A stretch of 64,000 nucleotides of DNA from Crocinitomicaceae bacterium (GCA_002690915.1 NZGF01000050.1:1-64000); one strand, 5' to 3'; numbered from the stretch's first letter, positions 53,018 to 62,387 are shown. Made by a program: numbers and translations. The notes: a model not told the origin generated them from the sequence alone.

Positions 53018-54148
53018 ATGAACGTTTACCTCGATAATGCCGCGACGACAGCAGTCGCACCGGAAGTGGTGAAAGCCATGGTGCCTGTTTTGCAGGAAAG
53101 CTTTGGAAACCCTTCCTCAAGCCACGCCGTTGGTCGTAAATCTCGGGTGCTTATTGAGCAGAGTCGTCGCCGGGTTGCCAAGCACCTCAATTGCCACCCG
53201 AGTTGCATCTATTTCACATCGGGTGGGACGGAAGCCGATAACCTTGCCTTGCGCAGTGCCGTCAGGGACTTAAGGTGCACACGCATCATTACTTCGGAAG
53301 CGGAACACAGCGCCGTTATCAAAACCGCTGAATCCCTCCAACGCAATGAAGGCACGGAGCTTGAACTGGTTCGTCACCTGCCGGACGGTAAAGTGGACTT
53401 CGAACACCTTGAATCGTTGCTGTCCAAGGGAGGCAAGACGATTGTTAGCTTGATGCACGCGAACAACGAGGTGGCCGTGATTCAGGACCTGGACCGCATT
53501 GGCGCATTGTGTCGGGAGGCCGGTGCGCTGTTTCATACGGATACGGTGCAGACAATGTGCCATTACGAATTTGATTTGGAGGCATTGCCTGTGGATTTCA
53601 TCACGTGTTCAGCACACAAGTTTCATGGCCCCAAGGGGGTTGGATTTCTGTACATCCGCAAAGGCCTGCATCTAAAAGGCCAAATCGAGGGCGGTAGTCA
53701 AGAACGCGCTGTGCGTGGCGGTACCGAGAGCACCCACAACATCGTTGGACTCGCGACGGCGATGGACTTGGCTTATGATGACCTCGCTTCGCATCAGGAC
53801 CACGTGCGCGCTCTGAAAGCGCGTATGGTCAATGGGCTGACGGAGGCGATTCCTGGCGTGCGATTCAACGGAGACTCGGACAGTCCAGAGGGCTTGTACA
53901 CGGTATTGAATGTGTCGTTTCCGCCCCACCCTAAGTCGGGAATGGCATTGTTTCTTTTGGACTTGGAAGGCGTTGCATGCTCAGGGGGTAGTGCCTGTTC
54001 GAGCGGCGCGACATTGGGATCGCACGTGCTGCGGGCGTTGGAATTCCACGACCCTCAACGGGCGAGTTTGCGGTTTTCCTTTGGCCGTTACAACACCGCA
54101 GAAGAGGTGGACTATGCCCTCGCCGCCATCCGCAGGGTGTTCGCCTAA
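53018..54148 (+). CDS. Cysteine desulfurase (NifS/IscS family)
   Basis: A 376-residue PLP enzyme that takes sulfur from cysteine as a persulfide, for Fe-S clusters or tRNA thiolation. YLDNAATTAVAPEVV at the N-terminus, TSGGTEADNLAL, the PLP lysine in CSAHKFHGPKGVGFLY, and the catalytic Cys in CSGGSACSSGA are all intact. It begins at ATG 53018; the GTG 53015 in the track is directly before it. IscU, IscA or SufE genes are not adjacent, so the acceptor is unknown. The MnmD-type tRNA gene elsewhere in the window makes a tRNA-thiolation role worth considering, but nothing links them directly. Confidence 0.94.
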   Translation: MNVYLDNAATTAVAPEVVKAMVPVLQESFGNPSSSHAVGRKSRVLIEQSRRRVAKHLNCHPSCIYFTSGGTEADNLALRSAVRDLRCTRIITSEAEHSAVIKTAESLQRNEGTELELVRHLPDGKVDFEHLESLLSKGGKTIVSLMHANNEVAVIQDLDRIGALCREAGALFHTDTVQTMCHYEFDLEALPVDFITCSAHKFHGPKGVGFLYIRKGLHLKGQIEGGSQERAVRGGTESTHNIVGLATAMDLAYDDLASHQDHVRALKARMVNGLTEAIPGVRFNGDSDSPEGLYTVLNVSFPPHPKSGMALFLLDLEGVACSGGSACSSGATLGSHVLRALEFHDPQRASLRFSFGRYNTAEEVDYALAAIRRVFA

Positions 54149-54240
54149 ACCCCCTGAAATCAGATTTTCTAATCGGTTTCCTGTTCAAGTGCTTTTTTCG
54201 TCTTGCTCTGCGGATTAAATTCGGACTTCGACCACATCGC

Positions 54241-55782
54241 ATGGCACTTAACGCTGCATTTCGTTGGTTCATCAGCAAGCGCATGATGAATATTGAGCAA
54301 GTCCGTTCGCGGCCGGTTGAATTGCAGCGTCATCTTTTCAGCCACCTGCTGTTTGAAGGTGGTAGCACCTCCTTTGGTGCGGAACACGGTTTCGGGAGTG
54401 TACGGACACTGCGGGAATTTCAACGCCAAGTTCCCATCCGAACGTATGATGAATTTAAACCGTACATCCAACGTGCTCAGAAAGGAGAGTTGGGTGTGTT
54501 GTGGCCTGGCGAAACCCGCTGGTTTGCCAAGAGTTCAGGGACGAGTTCCGACCGCAGCAAGTTTTTGCCGGTCACAGAGGCGTCGTTGCTGGGTTGCCAC
54601 TACAAAGGAGGCAAGGACCTCTTGGCTCTTTTTTGCGATCAACGGCCCCAGGCGGAGTTGTACGATGGTAAGCATCTTATCCTTGGGGGGTCTTCGGCCC
54701 TACAAGAAAGCCATTCTGGTGGCTTCACCGGCGACCTCAGTGCGATCATCGTTCGAAATCTGCCGTTCTGGGTAGAGGCCCGCCGCACACCGAGCCGTGA
54801 CATCGCGCTCATGGAGAATTGGGAAGAGAAGGTGGATGCACTTGCGCATGCTACCCTTAACGAGGATGTTCGAATTCTTGCGGGCATCCCGAGCTGGATG
54901 CTTGTGGTGGCAAAGCGGGTGTTGGAGATGTCTCAGGCTGAGGCCCTGGGCGAGGTCTGGCCAAATTTGCAATTGTACATGCACGGAGGGGTGAGCTTTG
55001 AACCTTATCGAGCGGAATTTGATGCCTTGATTGGTGAGACGCGCCTGCCGTTTGATTGCCTCGAAACCTATAATGCTTCGGAAGGCTTCTTCGGATTGCA
55101 GGATCGATTGGACGGTGACGACATGCTGATGATGTTGGATTATGGCATTTTCTTTGAATTTGTCCCGATGTCCGAGTGGGATACCGAGCATCCACGAGCA
55201 TTGGAATTGCGTGAATTGGAAGTGGGCGAGGAGTATGCCCTTGTCATTTCGACCAATGCGGGTCTCTGGCGGTATGCATTGGGTGATGTGGTACGCATAA
55301 CGGAGGTCCACCCTTTTCGCATGCGCGTGGTCGGACGCACCACGTCCTATTTAAACGCGTTTGGTGAGGAGGTGATGGTCGATCAGGTAGAACGCGCCAT
55401 TGCAGAGGCGAGCATGTTGGCCGCTGCGCACGTTCGCGATTATACCGTGGCCCCTGTGTTCATGAACTTGGAGCAAACCGGGGCGCACGAATGGTGCATT
55501 GAATTCAGCAAGCCTCCCGCAGGGGGGATGCCGTTGTTTATGGAATGCTTGGATGCTTCACTGCGTCGTCAGAATTCCGATTATGATGCCAAACGAACGG
55601 CAGAGTTGGCTTTGAGGTTCCCCATTGGACACAGTGTGGCGACAGGGACGTTTGATGGTTGGTTGCTGGCCAAAGGAAAACTGGGTGGACAGCACAAGGT
55701 GCCGCGATTGGCGAGCGACCGCTCTATCGTGGATGCGCTGCTCGACATGCAGTTGGAAACTGATCGGCGCGAATTGGCCTAA
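54241..55782 (+). CDS. GH3-family acyl-amide synthetase-like protein
   Basis: A 513-residue cytoplasmic protein of the GH3 family, named after plant auxin-conjugating enzymes. It has the adenylating-enzyme layout: an ATP loop WFAKSSGTSSDRSKFLPV near residue 95-112, LETYNASEGFFGLQ in the acyl-binding region, GLWRYALGDVVRI, and a late C-terminal lobe. In plants GH3 proteins join amino acids to auxin or jasmonate; bacterial GH3 members have no known substrate. A TAAATTCG box at 54216-54223 (one mismatch) lies 17 nt before the ATG. No hormone-related genes are nearby. Confidence 0.9.
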   Translation: MALNAAFRWFISKRMMNIEQVRSRPVELQRHLFSHLLFEGGSTSFGAEHGFGSVRTLREFQRQVPIRTYDEFKPYIQRAQKGELGVLWPGETRWFAKSSGTSSDRSKFLPVTEASLLGCHYKGGKDLLALFCDQRPQAELYDGKHLILGGSSALQESHSGGFTGDLSAIIVRNLPFWVEARRTPSRDIALMENWEEKVDALAHATLNEDVRILAGIPSWMLVVAKRVLEMSQAEALGEVWPNLQLYMHGGVSFEPYRAEFDALIGETRLPFDCLETYNASEGFFGLQDRLDGDDMLMMLDYGIFFEFVPMSEWDTEHPRALELRELEVGEEYALVISTNAGLWRYALGDVVRITEVHPFRMRVVGRTTSYLNAFGEEVMVDQVERAIAEASMLAAAHVRDYTVAPVFMNLEQTGAHEWCIEFSKPPAGGMPLFMECLDASLRRQNSDYDAKRTAELALRFPIGHSVATGTFDGWLLAKGKLGGQHKVPRLASDRSIVDALLDMQLETDRRELA

Positions 55783-55850
55783 CAATTCACCGTTGATTCC
55801 GTGTGAGGGACCTGTTGAAAACCCGGTTTTCGTTCCGATGTAAATGGGCC

Positions 55851-55857
55851 TATTTTG
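55851..55857 (+). promoter_or_regulatory. -7-like box before the deoxynucleoside kinase gene
   Basis: TATTTTG followed by CACC, as before the GH20 gene, 22 nt before ATG 55880. A TTTTCG lies about 20 nt upstream of it. Confidence 0.35.
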
Positions 55858-55879
55858 CACCTTCAACGAAGCCAAAATT

Positions 55880-56497
55880 ATGCACATTGCCATCGCCGGA
55901 AACATCGGGTCGGGTAAGACCACGCTGACCACGCTCCTCGCAAAACACTACCGCTACGAGCCACATTTTGAGCAAGTGGATGACAACCCGTACTTGAATG
56001 ATTTCTACAAGGACATGCAACGCTGGTCGTTCAACTTGCAGGTATTTTTCTTGCGGTCACGGTTTGCCCAATTGGCCGAATTGCAGGAAAGCGGAAAGAA
56101 GGTTATCCAGGACCGAACCATTTACGAGGACGCACACATTTTCGCCCCGAATTTACACGCGATGGGGCTGATGAGCTCGCGCGATTTTCAGAATTACCTC
56201 GACCTGTTTCAGCTGATGGAGCGGTTCATCTCCCCACCTGACTTGATGATTTACCTGCGTGCATCGGTGCCGAAGCTTGTAGAGAACATCCAAAAGCGCG
56301 GACGGGATTACGAGGAGGCCATTCGGTTGGACTACCTCAATCGCCTCAATGAACGCTACGAAGCGTGGATTAGCACGTACAGTGCCGGTAAGTTGCTTGT
56401 CATCGATGTGGACAACAACCGCTTCCACGAAAACAAGGAGGACCTCGGTGCGGTTATCGAGGGTGTTGATGCTGAATTGCACGGCCTGTTTGTCTGA
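55880..56497 (+). CDS. Deoxynucleoside kinase
   Basis: A 205-residue cytoplasmic kinase that phosphorylates deoxynucleosides at the 5' position. ATG 55880 is preferred to the track start 55844 because the P-loop (IAGNIGSGKTTL) then starts the protein. Other motifs are VIQDRTIYEDAHIFA (the DR motif), LMIYLRASVPKLVENIQKRG (lid region) and LRDYLNRLNERYEAW-like RLDYLNRLNERYEAW. The family includes deoxyadenosine and deoxyguanosine kinases; specificity is not clear. A strong bidirectional terminator follows. Confidence 0.9.
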   Translation: MHIAIAGNIGSGKTTLTTLLAKHYRYEPHFEQVDDNPYLNDFYKDMQRWSFNLQVFFLRSRFAQLAELQESGKKVIQDRTIYEDAHIFAPNLHAMGLMSSRDFQNYLDLFQLMERFISPPDLMIYLRASVPKLVENIQKRGRDYEEAIRLDYLNRLNERYEAWISTYSAGKLLVIDVDNNRFHENKEDLGAVIEGVDAELHGLFV

Positions 56498-56545
56498 CCC
56501 AAGTCAACTCTCCCTCATTGCATATGAATGGGGCTGCATAGGGCA

Positions 56546-56581
56546 TGAAAAAAGGGACTCCAACTGGAGTCCCTTTTTTCA
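56546..56581. terminator. Strong bidirectional terminator between convergent genes
   Basis: TGAAAAAAGGGACTCC-AACT-GGAGTCCCTTTTTTCA: a perfect 16-bp stem with a 4-base loop and a run of T on each strand. It serves the deoxynucleoside kinase and the pyrophosphatase gene. Confidence 0.95.
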
Positions 56582-56597
56582 TTCGTTGAATGGATGG

Positions 56598-58877
56598 TTA
56601 GTGTGCTGAACCTTCCGCGTCGATTTCAACGACATATGCGGTTGGATTCACTTCCATTTCCGACTGAGCTTCGATAGCCTCAGCGCGGCTGCTGTCGGCC
56701 TCGCTGCCGTGATCACCAAGAATGGGGGCAATCACGAGACCAATGAGGCACGTCAATTTTATCAATATGTTCATAGAAGGTCCGCTTGTATCCTTAAATG
56801 GATCACCTACCGTATCCCCAGTAACAGCTGCTTTGTGGGCGTCAGAACCTTTGAAGGTCATTTTGCCGTCGATTTCAACGCCTGCCTCGAATGACTTTTT
56901 GGCATTATCCCATGCGCCGCCTGCGTTGTTCTGGAAGATGGCCCACAGCACACCCGAAACGGTCACGCCAGCCATATAGCCTCCCAGCGTCTCGGCTGCC
57001 CATGCGTTGGGCATTCCTAACAAGAGCGGAAGTAAGCCAATCACCAAGGGGAAGATGATGGTCATCGCGCCAGGAAGCATCATCTCACGCAACGCTGCCT
57101 GCGTAGAGATATCTACACATTTTCCGTATTCTGGAGTGCCAGTACCTTCCATGATTCCTGGAATTTCTTTGAACTGACGTCGGACTTCTTTGACCATTTC
57201 CATAGCCGCCTTGCCGACACTGTTCATCGCCAACGCAGAGAACACAACGGGAACCATACCGCCGATGAAAAGGGCGGCAAGCACGTTCGCTTTGAAGATG
57301 TTGATGCCATCAATCCCAGTGAATTCGACATAAGCAGCGAACAAGGCGAGGGCGGTGAGTGCAGCCGAAGCGATTGCAAAGCCTTTACCGATGGCTGCTG
57401 TTGTGTTACCTACAGAATCTAAAATGTCAGTCCGCTCACGCACTTCATCAGGGAGTTCACTCATCTCAGCGATCCCGCCTGCATTGTCTGCAATCGGTCC
57501 GAAGGCGTCAATGGCAAGTTGCATTGCGGTTGTCGCCATCATGGCAGAAGCAGCGATAGCTACACCGTAGAAGCCAGCGAAAGCGTAAGCAGTGTAGATG
57601 GCTGTTGCAAATAGGAGAATGGGGCCAAACGTTGAGATCATGCCGGTAGCAAGACCAGCGATAATGTTTGTAGCCGCTCCGGTCGAAGACTTCTGGACGA
57701 TATCCAGGACTGGCTTCTTGCCCAAGCCTGTGAAGTGTTCGGTCATGTAGCTGATGACACCTCCAACGATAAGTCCAACAATGACGGCACAGAAAACGTC
57801 CATTGGTGTAAAGACGATGGCGTCTGCACCTCCAATTTCACTCATTTGCATCGTCGCAGGAAGCATCCAGGTGATGAGTGCGTAGGAAGCGACTGCCGTC
57901 ATCAGAATGGACCCCCAGTTACCACGATTAAGTGCGGACTGAACATCGCTCTCTTTGGCACCTTCTTTGACACGAATCATCATGCCTCCAAGAATGGAGA
58001 AGATGATGCCCAAAGCAGCAATAATTAATGGAAGCAAAATTGTCGACTGACCACCAAAGTTGTCGTCCAAGCCTCCGGTACCACGAATGACGGCATTACC
58101 CAATACCATCGCAGCGAGTACGGTGGCTACATACGAACCAAACAAGTCCGCTCCCATACCGGCCACGTCACCTACGTTGTCACCTACGTTGTCTGCAATG
58201 GTAGCAGGATTACGGGGATCATCCTCCGGAATGCCGGCTTCAACCTTACCCACCAAATCCGCACCAACATCGGCTGCTTTGGTGTAAATACCGCCGCCAA
58301 CACGAGCGAACAAGGCAATGGATTCCGCTCCGAGCGAGAAACCGGCCAGGGCCTCAAGCACAACGGTCATTTGGTCAACACTCGAAGTGGTTTCGGGCGC
58401 CAAATTCATTCCCAGTAACAAAATGAAGAGCACACTCAATCCGAACACTGCTAGCCCCGCAACACCGAGACCCATGACCATTCCTCCCGTGAAGGAGACT
58501 TTCAATCCTTGGGCAAGCGATGTACGAGCCGCTTGTGTCGTGCGAACATTCGCTTGGGTTGCAATGCGCATGCCTACATTTCCAGCAAACGCAGAAAAGA
58601 CCGCGCCAATGACGAACGCAACAACGATGAACCAATGCGTAGTTGGCACAATGGTCGATACGAATCCGAGCAAGGCACCCGCGATGACCACAAAAATTGC
58701 GAGTATCCGGTACTCAGCGTGTAAGAAGGCCAATGCACCTTCGTGAATGTGGTTGGCAATTTCAGCCATTCGGGCTTCACCGGCATCTTGCTTGCGAACC
58801 CAAGCAGCCTGCACGGCCATGACGAGCAATCCCAAGATGGCGATTGCCGGTACTGAATAAAGCAGCATTTGATCCAT
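56598..58877 (-). CDS. hppA: Membrane-bound ion-translocating pyrophosphatase
   Basis: A 759-residue integral membrane pump with about 16 helices that uses pyrophosphate hydrolysis to move H+ or Na+. Active-site loops are intact: DVGADLVGKVEAGIPEDDPR with DNVGDNVGDVAGMGADLFGS, GPIADNAGGIAEM, and late GGAWDNAKK with TGDTVGDPFKDTSG. The GNTTAAIGKGFAIASAA segment has Ala where K+-independent enzymes have Lys, so it is probably K+-dependent. Whether H+ or Na+ is transported cannot be decided by eye. Terminated by the strong hairpin downstream. Confidence 0.95.
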   Translation of the reverse strand: MDQMLLYSVPAIAILGLLVMAVQAAWVRKQDAGEARMAEIANHIHEGALAFLHAEYRILAIFVVIAGALLGFVSTIVPTTHWFIVVAFVIGAVFSAFAGNVGMRIATQANVRTTQAARTSLAQGLKVSFTGGMVMGLGVAGLAVFGLSVLFILLLGMNLAPETTSSVDQMTVVLEALAGFSLGAESIALFARVGGGIYTKAADVGADLVGKVEAGIPEDDPRNPATIADNVGDNVGDVAGMGADLFGSYVATVLAAMVLGNAVIRGTGGLDDNFGGQSTILLPLIIAALGIIFSILGGMMIRVKEGAKESDVQSALNRGNWGSILMTAVASYALITWMLPATMQMSEIGGADAIVFTPMDVFCAVIVGLIVGGVISYMTEHFTGLGKKPVLDIVQKSSTGAATNIIAGLATGMISTFGPILLFATAIYTAYAFAGFYGVAIAASAMMATTAMQLAIDAFGPIADNAGGIAEMSELPDEVRERTDILDSVGNTTAAIGKGFAIASAALTALALFAAYVEFTGIDGINIFKANVLAALFIGGMVPVVFSALAMNSVGKAAMEMVKEVRRQFKEIPGIMEGTGTPEYGKCVDISTQAALREMMLPGAMTIIFPLVIGLLPLLLGMPNAWAAETLGGYMAGVTVSGVLWAIFQNNAGGAWDNAKKSFEAGVEIDGKMTFKGSDAHKAAVTGDTVGDPFKDTSGPSMNILIKLTCLIGLVIAPILGDHGSEADSSRAEAIEAQSEMEVNPTAYVVEIDAEGSAH

Positions 58878-58930
58878 AGTTCTTTGTGTATGCGCGTATT
58901 CGCGCTGTTATTTCGGGTTAATTTATCGGC

Positions 58931-59911
58931 TTACGCGACGTAAGCTACGCCTTTTACGGCCTCTATGATGTCCTTAACTTGAGGAAGGGCCTCATCAATG
59001 AGAGGAGGTGAGAATGCAAAAGGGGTGTCGGATTGACATAACCGCAAGACGGGTGCGTCGAGGTAATCGAACGCGTTCCGCTGCACTCGGTAAGCAACCT
59101 CTGAACTGATGCTTGCAACCGGAAAGCTTTCTTCAACAATCACCAATCGATTGGTCTTTTTGATGCTCTCGATTACCGTATCTAGATCAAGGGGACGGAT
59201 GGTCACCAAGTCTATGATTTCCACTTCGATACCTTCTTTGGCTAATTCGTCCGCGGCAGCGTGCACCGTCTTCAGGATTTTCCCGAAAGAGACGATGGTG
59301 ACTGCATCGCCTTTGCGGCGGATGTTCGCTTTTCCGATGGGTACAAGGAATTCCCCTTCAGGGATTAGCCCTTTGTCGCCGTACATCTTCTCGCTCTCCA
59401 TGACAAGGACCGGATCGTCATCGCGAATGGCGGACTTCAGCAAGCCTTTCGCTTCAAAGGGAGTGAACGGAGTAACCACTTTCAACCCCGGGATGGAGGC
59501 ATACATGGATTCGAACGATTGACTGTGGGTGGCAGCTAACTGGCCTGCGGTGCCGTTTGGCCCACGGAAAACAATCGGAACGTTGTATTGTCCACCGCTC
59601 ATCTGCAGCATTTTGGCTGCGTGGTTGATGATCTGGTCTGCGGCCAAAACCGCGAAGTTCCACGTCATGAACTCGACGATGGGGCGTAGGCCGTTCATGG
59701 CAGCTCCAACAGCGATGCTGGTAAAGCCAAGCTCTGCTATGGGCGTGTCAATGACGCGTTCTGGTCCGAACTCATCAAGCATACCCTTGGATGCTTTGTA
59801 CGCACCGTTGTATTCAGCTACTTCTTCCCCCATCAAAAAGACGTTCTTATCCCTTCGCATTTCCTCGCTCATGGCTTCTGCCACGGCTTCTCTGAATTGT
59901 ACCTCGCGCAT
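58931..59911 (-). CDS. pdhB: Pyruvate dehydrogenase E1 component, beta subunit
   Basis: A 326-residue subunit of the thiamine-diphosphate E1 component. ATG 59911 (MREVQFREAVAEAMSEEM) replaces the track start at 59950. Typical segments: MGEEVAEYNGAYKASKGM, IDTPIAELGFTSIAVGAAM, GPNGTAGQLAATHSQSFE, YGDKGLIPEGEF and VIVEESFPVASISSEVAYRV. The alpha subunit and the E2 and E3 genes are not in the window, so the complex is encoded in more than one place. A branched-chain E1 beta is the alternative but fits less well. An exact TATCTTTG box lies 22 nt upstream. Confidence 0.92.
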   Translation of the reverse strand: MREVQFREAVAEAMSEEMRRDKNVFLMGEEVAEYNGAYKASKGMLDEFGPERVIDTPIAELGFTSIAVGAAMNGLRPIVEFMTWNFAVLAADQIINHAAKMLQMSGGQYNVPIVFRGPNGTAGQLAATHSQSFESMYASIPGLKVVTPFTPFEAKGLLKSAIRDDDPVLVMESEKMYGDKGLIPEGEFLVPIGKANIRRKGDAVTIVSFGKILKTVHAAADELAKEGIEVEIIDLVTIRPLDLDTVIESIKKTNRLVIVEESFPVASISSEVAYRVQRNAFDYLDAPVLRLCQSDTPFAFSPPLIDEALPQVKDIIEAVKGVAYVA

Positions 59912-59933
59912 GCGTCTATCTTGAATTGGTCGG

Positions 59934-59941
59934 CAAAGATA
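59934..59941 (-). promoter_or_regulatory. -7 promoter box for pdhB
   Basis: TATCTTTG on the minus strand, exact TAnnTTTG match, 22 nt before ATG 59911. The divergent etfB box is about 100 bp away. Confidence 0.55.
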
Positions 59942-60038
59942 AGCCAACAAATAAAGGAATGAAACCTTCGCTTGCAGCAGTAAAAAAAAACGGATGCACG
60001 CACGGGGAAAAGCTATCGATATTTGGTCGGCAACTTCC

Positions 60039-60046
60039 TACCTTTG
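60039..60046 (+). promoter_or_regulatory. -7 promoter box for etfBA
   Basis: TACCTTTG, exact TAnnTTTG match, ends 4 nt before ATG 60051. Confidence 0.55.
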
Positions 60047-60050
60047 AGTC

Positions 60051-60788
60051 ATGAAATTACTTGTTTGCATCAGTCAAGCGCCCGATACGACAAGTCGCAT
60101 CGCGTTTACCAACGATGACCGTGAATTCGACTCCAACGGGGTGCAATATATCGTCAACCCATACGATGAATGGTATGCTTTGGTGCGCGCCATTGAATTG
60201 AAGGAACAGCAGGGTGGCTCCGTCACTACCATCACAGTTGGTGGCGCTCAATGCGATCCCACCATCAGGAAGTCCTTGGCCATTGGGGCCGATGATGCAG
60301 TGCGCATCGATAGCGAGCCAACGGATGCCATGCAGGTAGCCCGCCTGATTGCAGAATACGCCGACGGAAAAGGCTACGATATTATTTTTTGTGGCAAAGA
60401 GACCATCGATCACAATGGCGCAGTCGTTCCTGCCATGTTGGCTGAAATGCTGGACTGTGGATTTGTTGCCAATGCAACCCAATTGGACGTAAATGGCGCT
60501 GAGGCGACGGTTGCACGCGAAGCGGCCGGAGGCGAGGAGAAAGTCACCGTGACGCTTCCGCTGGTCTTGAGCGCAGCCAAAGGGATGGCCGAGCAGCGCA
60601 TTCCCAACATGCGCGGCATCATGTCCGCACGAACCAAGCCGCTTGCGGTCGAATCCGCCAGCGCGGAGGGAGGTTCGCGCATCGAACGTTTCGCCCTTCC
60701 TCCGGAAAAGGGAGCTTGTAAAATCATTGATGCGGAAAACGCAGCCGAACTCATTCGTTTGCTTCGTGAAGAAGCCAAAGTCATCTAA
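60051..60788 (+). CDS. etfB: Electron transfer flavoprotein, beta subunit
   Basis: A 245-residue subunit of the cytoplasmic electron carrier that takes electrons from acyl-CoA and other dehydrogenases. Typical stretches: MKLLVCISQAPDTTSRIAF, VNPYDEWYALVRAIELKE, YDIIFCGKETIDHNGAVVP and GMAEQRIPNMRGIMSARTKP. The alpha subunit gene starts 3 bp after its stop. A perfect -7 box 4 nt upstream of the ATG suggests the operon starts here. Confidence 0.96.
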   Translation: MKLLVCISQAPDTTSRIAFTNDDREFDSNGVQYIVNPYDEWYALVRAIELKEQQGGSVTTITVGGAQCDPTIRKSLAIGADDAVRIDSEPTDAMQVARLIAEYADGKGYDIIFCGKETIDHNGAVVPAMLAEMLDCGFVANATQLDVNGAEATVAREAAGGEEKVTVTLPLVLSAAKGMAEQRIPNMRGIMSARTKPLAVESASAEGGSRIERFALPPEKGACKIIDAENAAELIRLLREEAKVI

Positions 60789-60791
60789 GCC

Positions 60792-61736
60792 ATGTCAGTT
60801 TTAGCTATCATCAACACTCAAAACGGATTCGCCACCAAGAGCGGACTGGAATCAGCGAGTTACGCCGCAGGCCTTGCAGCACAAATTGGAACAGATGCAG
60901 TTAGCATTGTCGCAGGACCGTTGAGCGGTACGGAGGCCATTGGTGCCGCAGGCATTGCCCGAATCTTACACCACGAAGCCGCAGTTCAGGACAGCGGTCA
61001 ATGGGCCAAGCTTGCGTCTGCTGCAGCAGATTCTGCAGGAGCAACACATGTTGTTTGCGGTCATGATCACTTCGGTCGAGCTGTGGCGCCTCGGGTCGCT
61101 GTTCGCTTGAATGCTGGACTCGTCGCCGGGGTAACCCAATTGCCTGAAGGCAGTACTGTGCGCAAAAATGTATTCTCCGGTAAGGCCATGGCTGACGTAG
61201 TTGTTACTACAGAAAAAGCCGTTTATACAGTTACTCCCAACGCTTTCGGAATAGCAACGGACGAATCGAAAGCTACCGTTGAAGCCTTCAGCGCCGATAT
61301 CGGTGCGGCGCGTGAGACGGTTGCCGCCTTTGAACCTGCGAGTGGGGACGGACAAGTCCCACTCCCAGAAGCGGAGCTGGTTGTCAGTGCAGGACGCGGA
61401 CTGAAAGGACCAGAGAATTGGGGCATTGTTGAAGAACTAGCAACGGCACTTCGCGCCACCACAGCATGTTCCCGCCCGGTATCCGACATCGGATGGCGTC
61501 CTCACCACGAGCACGTTGGACAGACCGGTATCACCATTCGACCTAACCTCTACATCGCTGCAGGTATTTCCGGGGCTATCCAGCACCTCGCTGGAGTCAA
61601 TCAATCCAAGACGATTGTTGTCATCAATACGGATCCAGAAGCCCCGTTCTTCAAGGCCGCAGATTATGGTATTGTCGGCGATGCGTTCGAAGTGTTGCCT
61701 AAGCTCACAGCTGCGGTGCATGCGCTTGATAGCTGA
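60792..61736 (+). CDS. etfA: Electron transfer flavoprotein, alpha subunit
   Basis: A 314-residue subunit that binds FAD. The C-terminal FAD domain has VVSAGRGLKGPENWGIVEEL, PVSDIGWRPHHEHVGQTG and IAAGISGAIQHLAGV, which are the classical ETF-alpha motifs, and VINTDPEAPFFKAADYGIVGD. The N-terminal domain (about 1-185) is more variable. Coupled with etfB. A short gap (39 bp) separates it from the DUF151 gene, which has its own -7 box. Confidence 0.96.
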   Translation: MSVLAIINTQNGFATKSGLESASYAAGLAAQIGTDAVSIVAGPLSGTEAIGAAGIARILHHEAAVQDSGQWAKLASAAADSAGATHVVCGHDHFGRAVAPRVAVRLNAGLVAGVTQLPEGSTVRKNVFSGKAMADVVVTTEKAVYTVTPNAFGIATDESKATVEAFSADIGAARETVAAFEPASGDGQVPLPEAELVVSAGRGLKGPENWGIVEELATALRATTACSRPVSDIGWRPHHEHVGQTGITIRPNLYIAAGISGAIQHLAGVNQSKTIVVINTDPEAPFFKAADYGIVGDAFEVLPKLTAAVHALDS

Positions 61737-61751
61737 AGCTTATTCCGTGCC

Positions 61752-61759
61752 TACCTTTG
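61752..61759 (+). promoter_or_regulatory. -7 promoter box for the DUF151 gene
   Basis: TACCTTTG, exact TAnnTTTG match, 16 nt before ATG 61776. An upstream ATG at 61771 opens a two-codon frame (ATG GGA TGA) overlapping the start. Confidence 0.45.
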
Positions 61760-61775
61760 TCGTAATTCCTATGGG

Positions 61776-62375
61776 ATGAAAAAGGTAGAAGTCGAAGTGT
61801 CGGATATTGCCCTGAGCGGTTCCTCATCGGGAGCATACGCTATGGTCTTAAGTGAGGTGGAAGGTAACCGCAAATTACCCATCGTAATTGGCGGTGCGGA
61901 AGCCCAGGCCATTGCCATCGAGATTGAGAAAATGAAGGCCTCTCGCCCTTTAACGCATGATTTGTTAAAGTCGGCGTTCGAATCTTTTGGAATTCGCGTT
62001 CTGGAGGTCGTCATCTACAACATGGTCGAAGGAATCTTTTACGCCAAAATGCTGTGCGTCTCGGAAGAAAAAACAGAAGAAATTGACTGCCGTCCGAGCG
62101 ATGCTGTTGCCATTGCGTACCGCTTTAGATGTCCGATTTATTGTGCGGAGTCAGTCATGAAAATGGCCGGGATAGGACCAGAGGAAATGGAACGGGTTGA
62201 GCGAGCGGAAGCTGCTGCAGAGGCCGCTGTAGATGACGCTGAAGATGCCCCGGACAAAGAAAGGAGTATTAGGGATTTGAAGAAAGAGTTAACGCAAGCC
62301 ATTGCCCGTGAGGACTATGAACTCGCCAGTCGCTTACGGGATGAAATTGATTCTCGAGAGAAATCCAATCCATAG
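61776..62375 (+). CDS. Bifunctional nuclease domain (DUF151) protein with UvrB/UvrC motif
   Basis: A 199-residue protein. Residues about 1-125 are the DUF151 (bifunctional nuclease) domain with LPIVIGGAEAQAIAIEIEKM, RPLTHDLLKSAFESFG and the strongly conserved IDCRPSDAVAIAYRF. A stretch of Ala/Glu/Asp linker (about 135-160) leads to a UVR motif (about 160-195, LKKELTQAIAREDYELASRLRDE), a helical hairpin also found in UvrB and ClpC. Plant DUF151 proteins have nuclease activity; bacterial ones are not well studied. Common arrangement in Bacteroidota, here after etfA. Confidence 0.9.
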   Translation: MKKVEVEVSDIALSGSSSGAYAMVLSEVEGNRKLPIVIGGAEAQAIAIEIEKMKASRPLTHDLLKSAFESFGIRVLEVVIYNMVEGIFYAKMLCVSEEKTEEIDCRPSDAVAIAYRFRCPIYCAESVMKMAGIGPEEMERVERAEAAAEAAVDDAEDAPDKERSIRDLKKELTQAIAREDYELASRLRDEIDSREKSNP

Positions 62376-62387
62376 AACCATACCACC

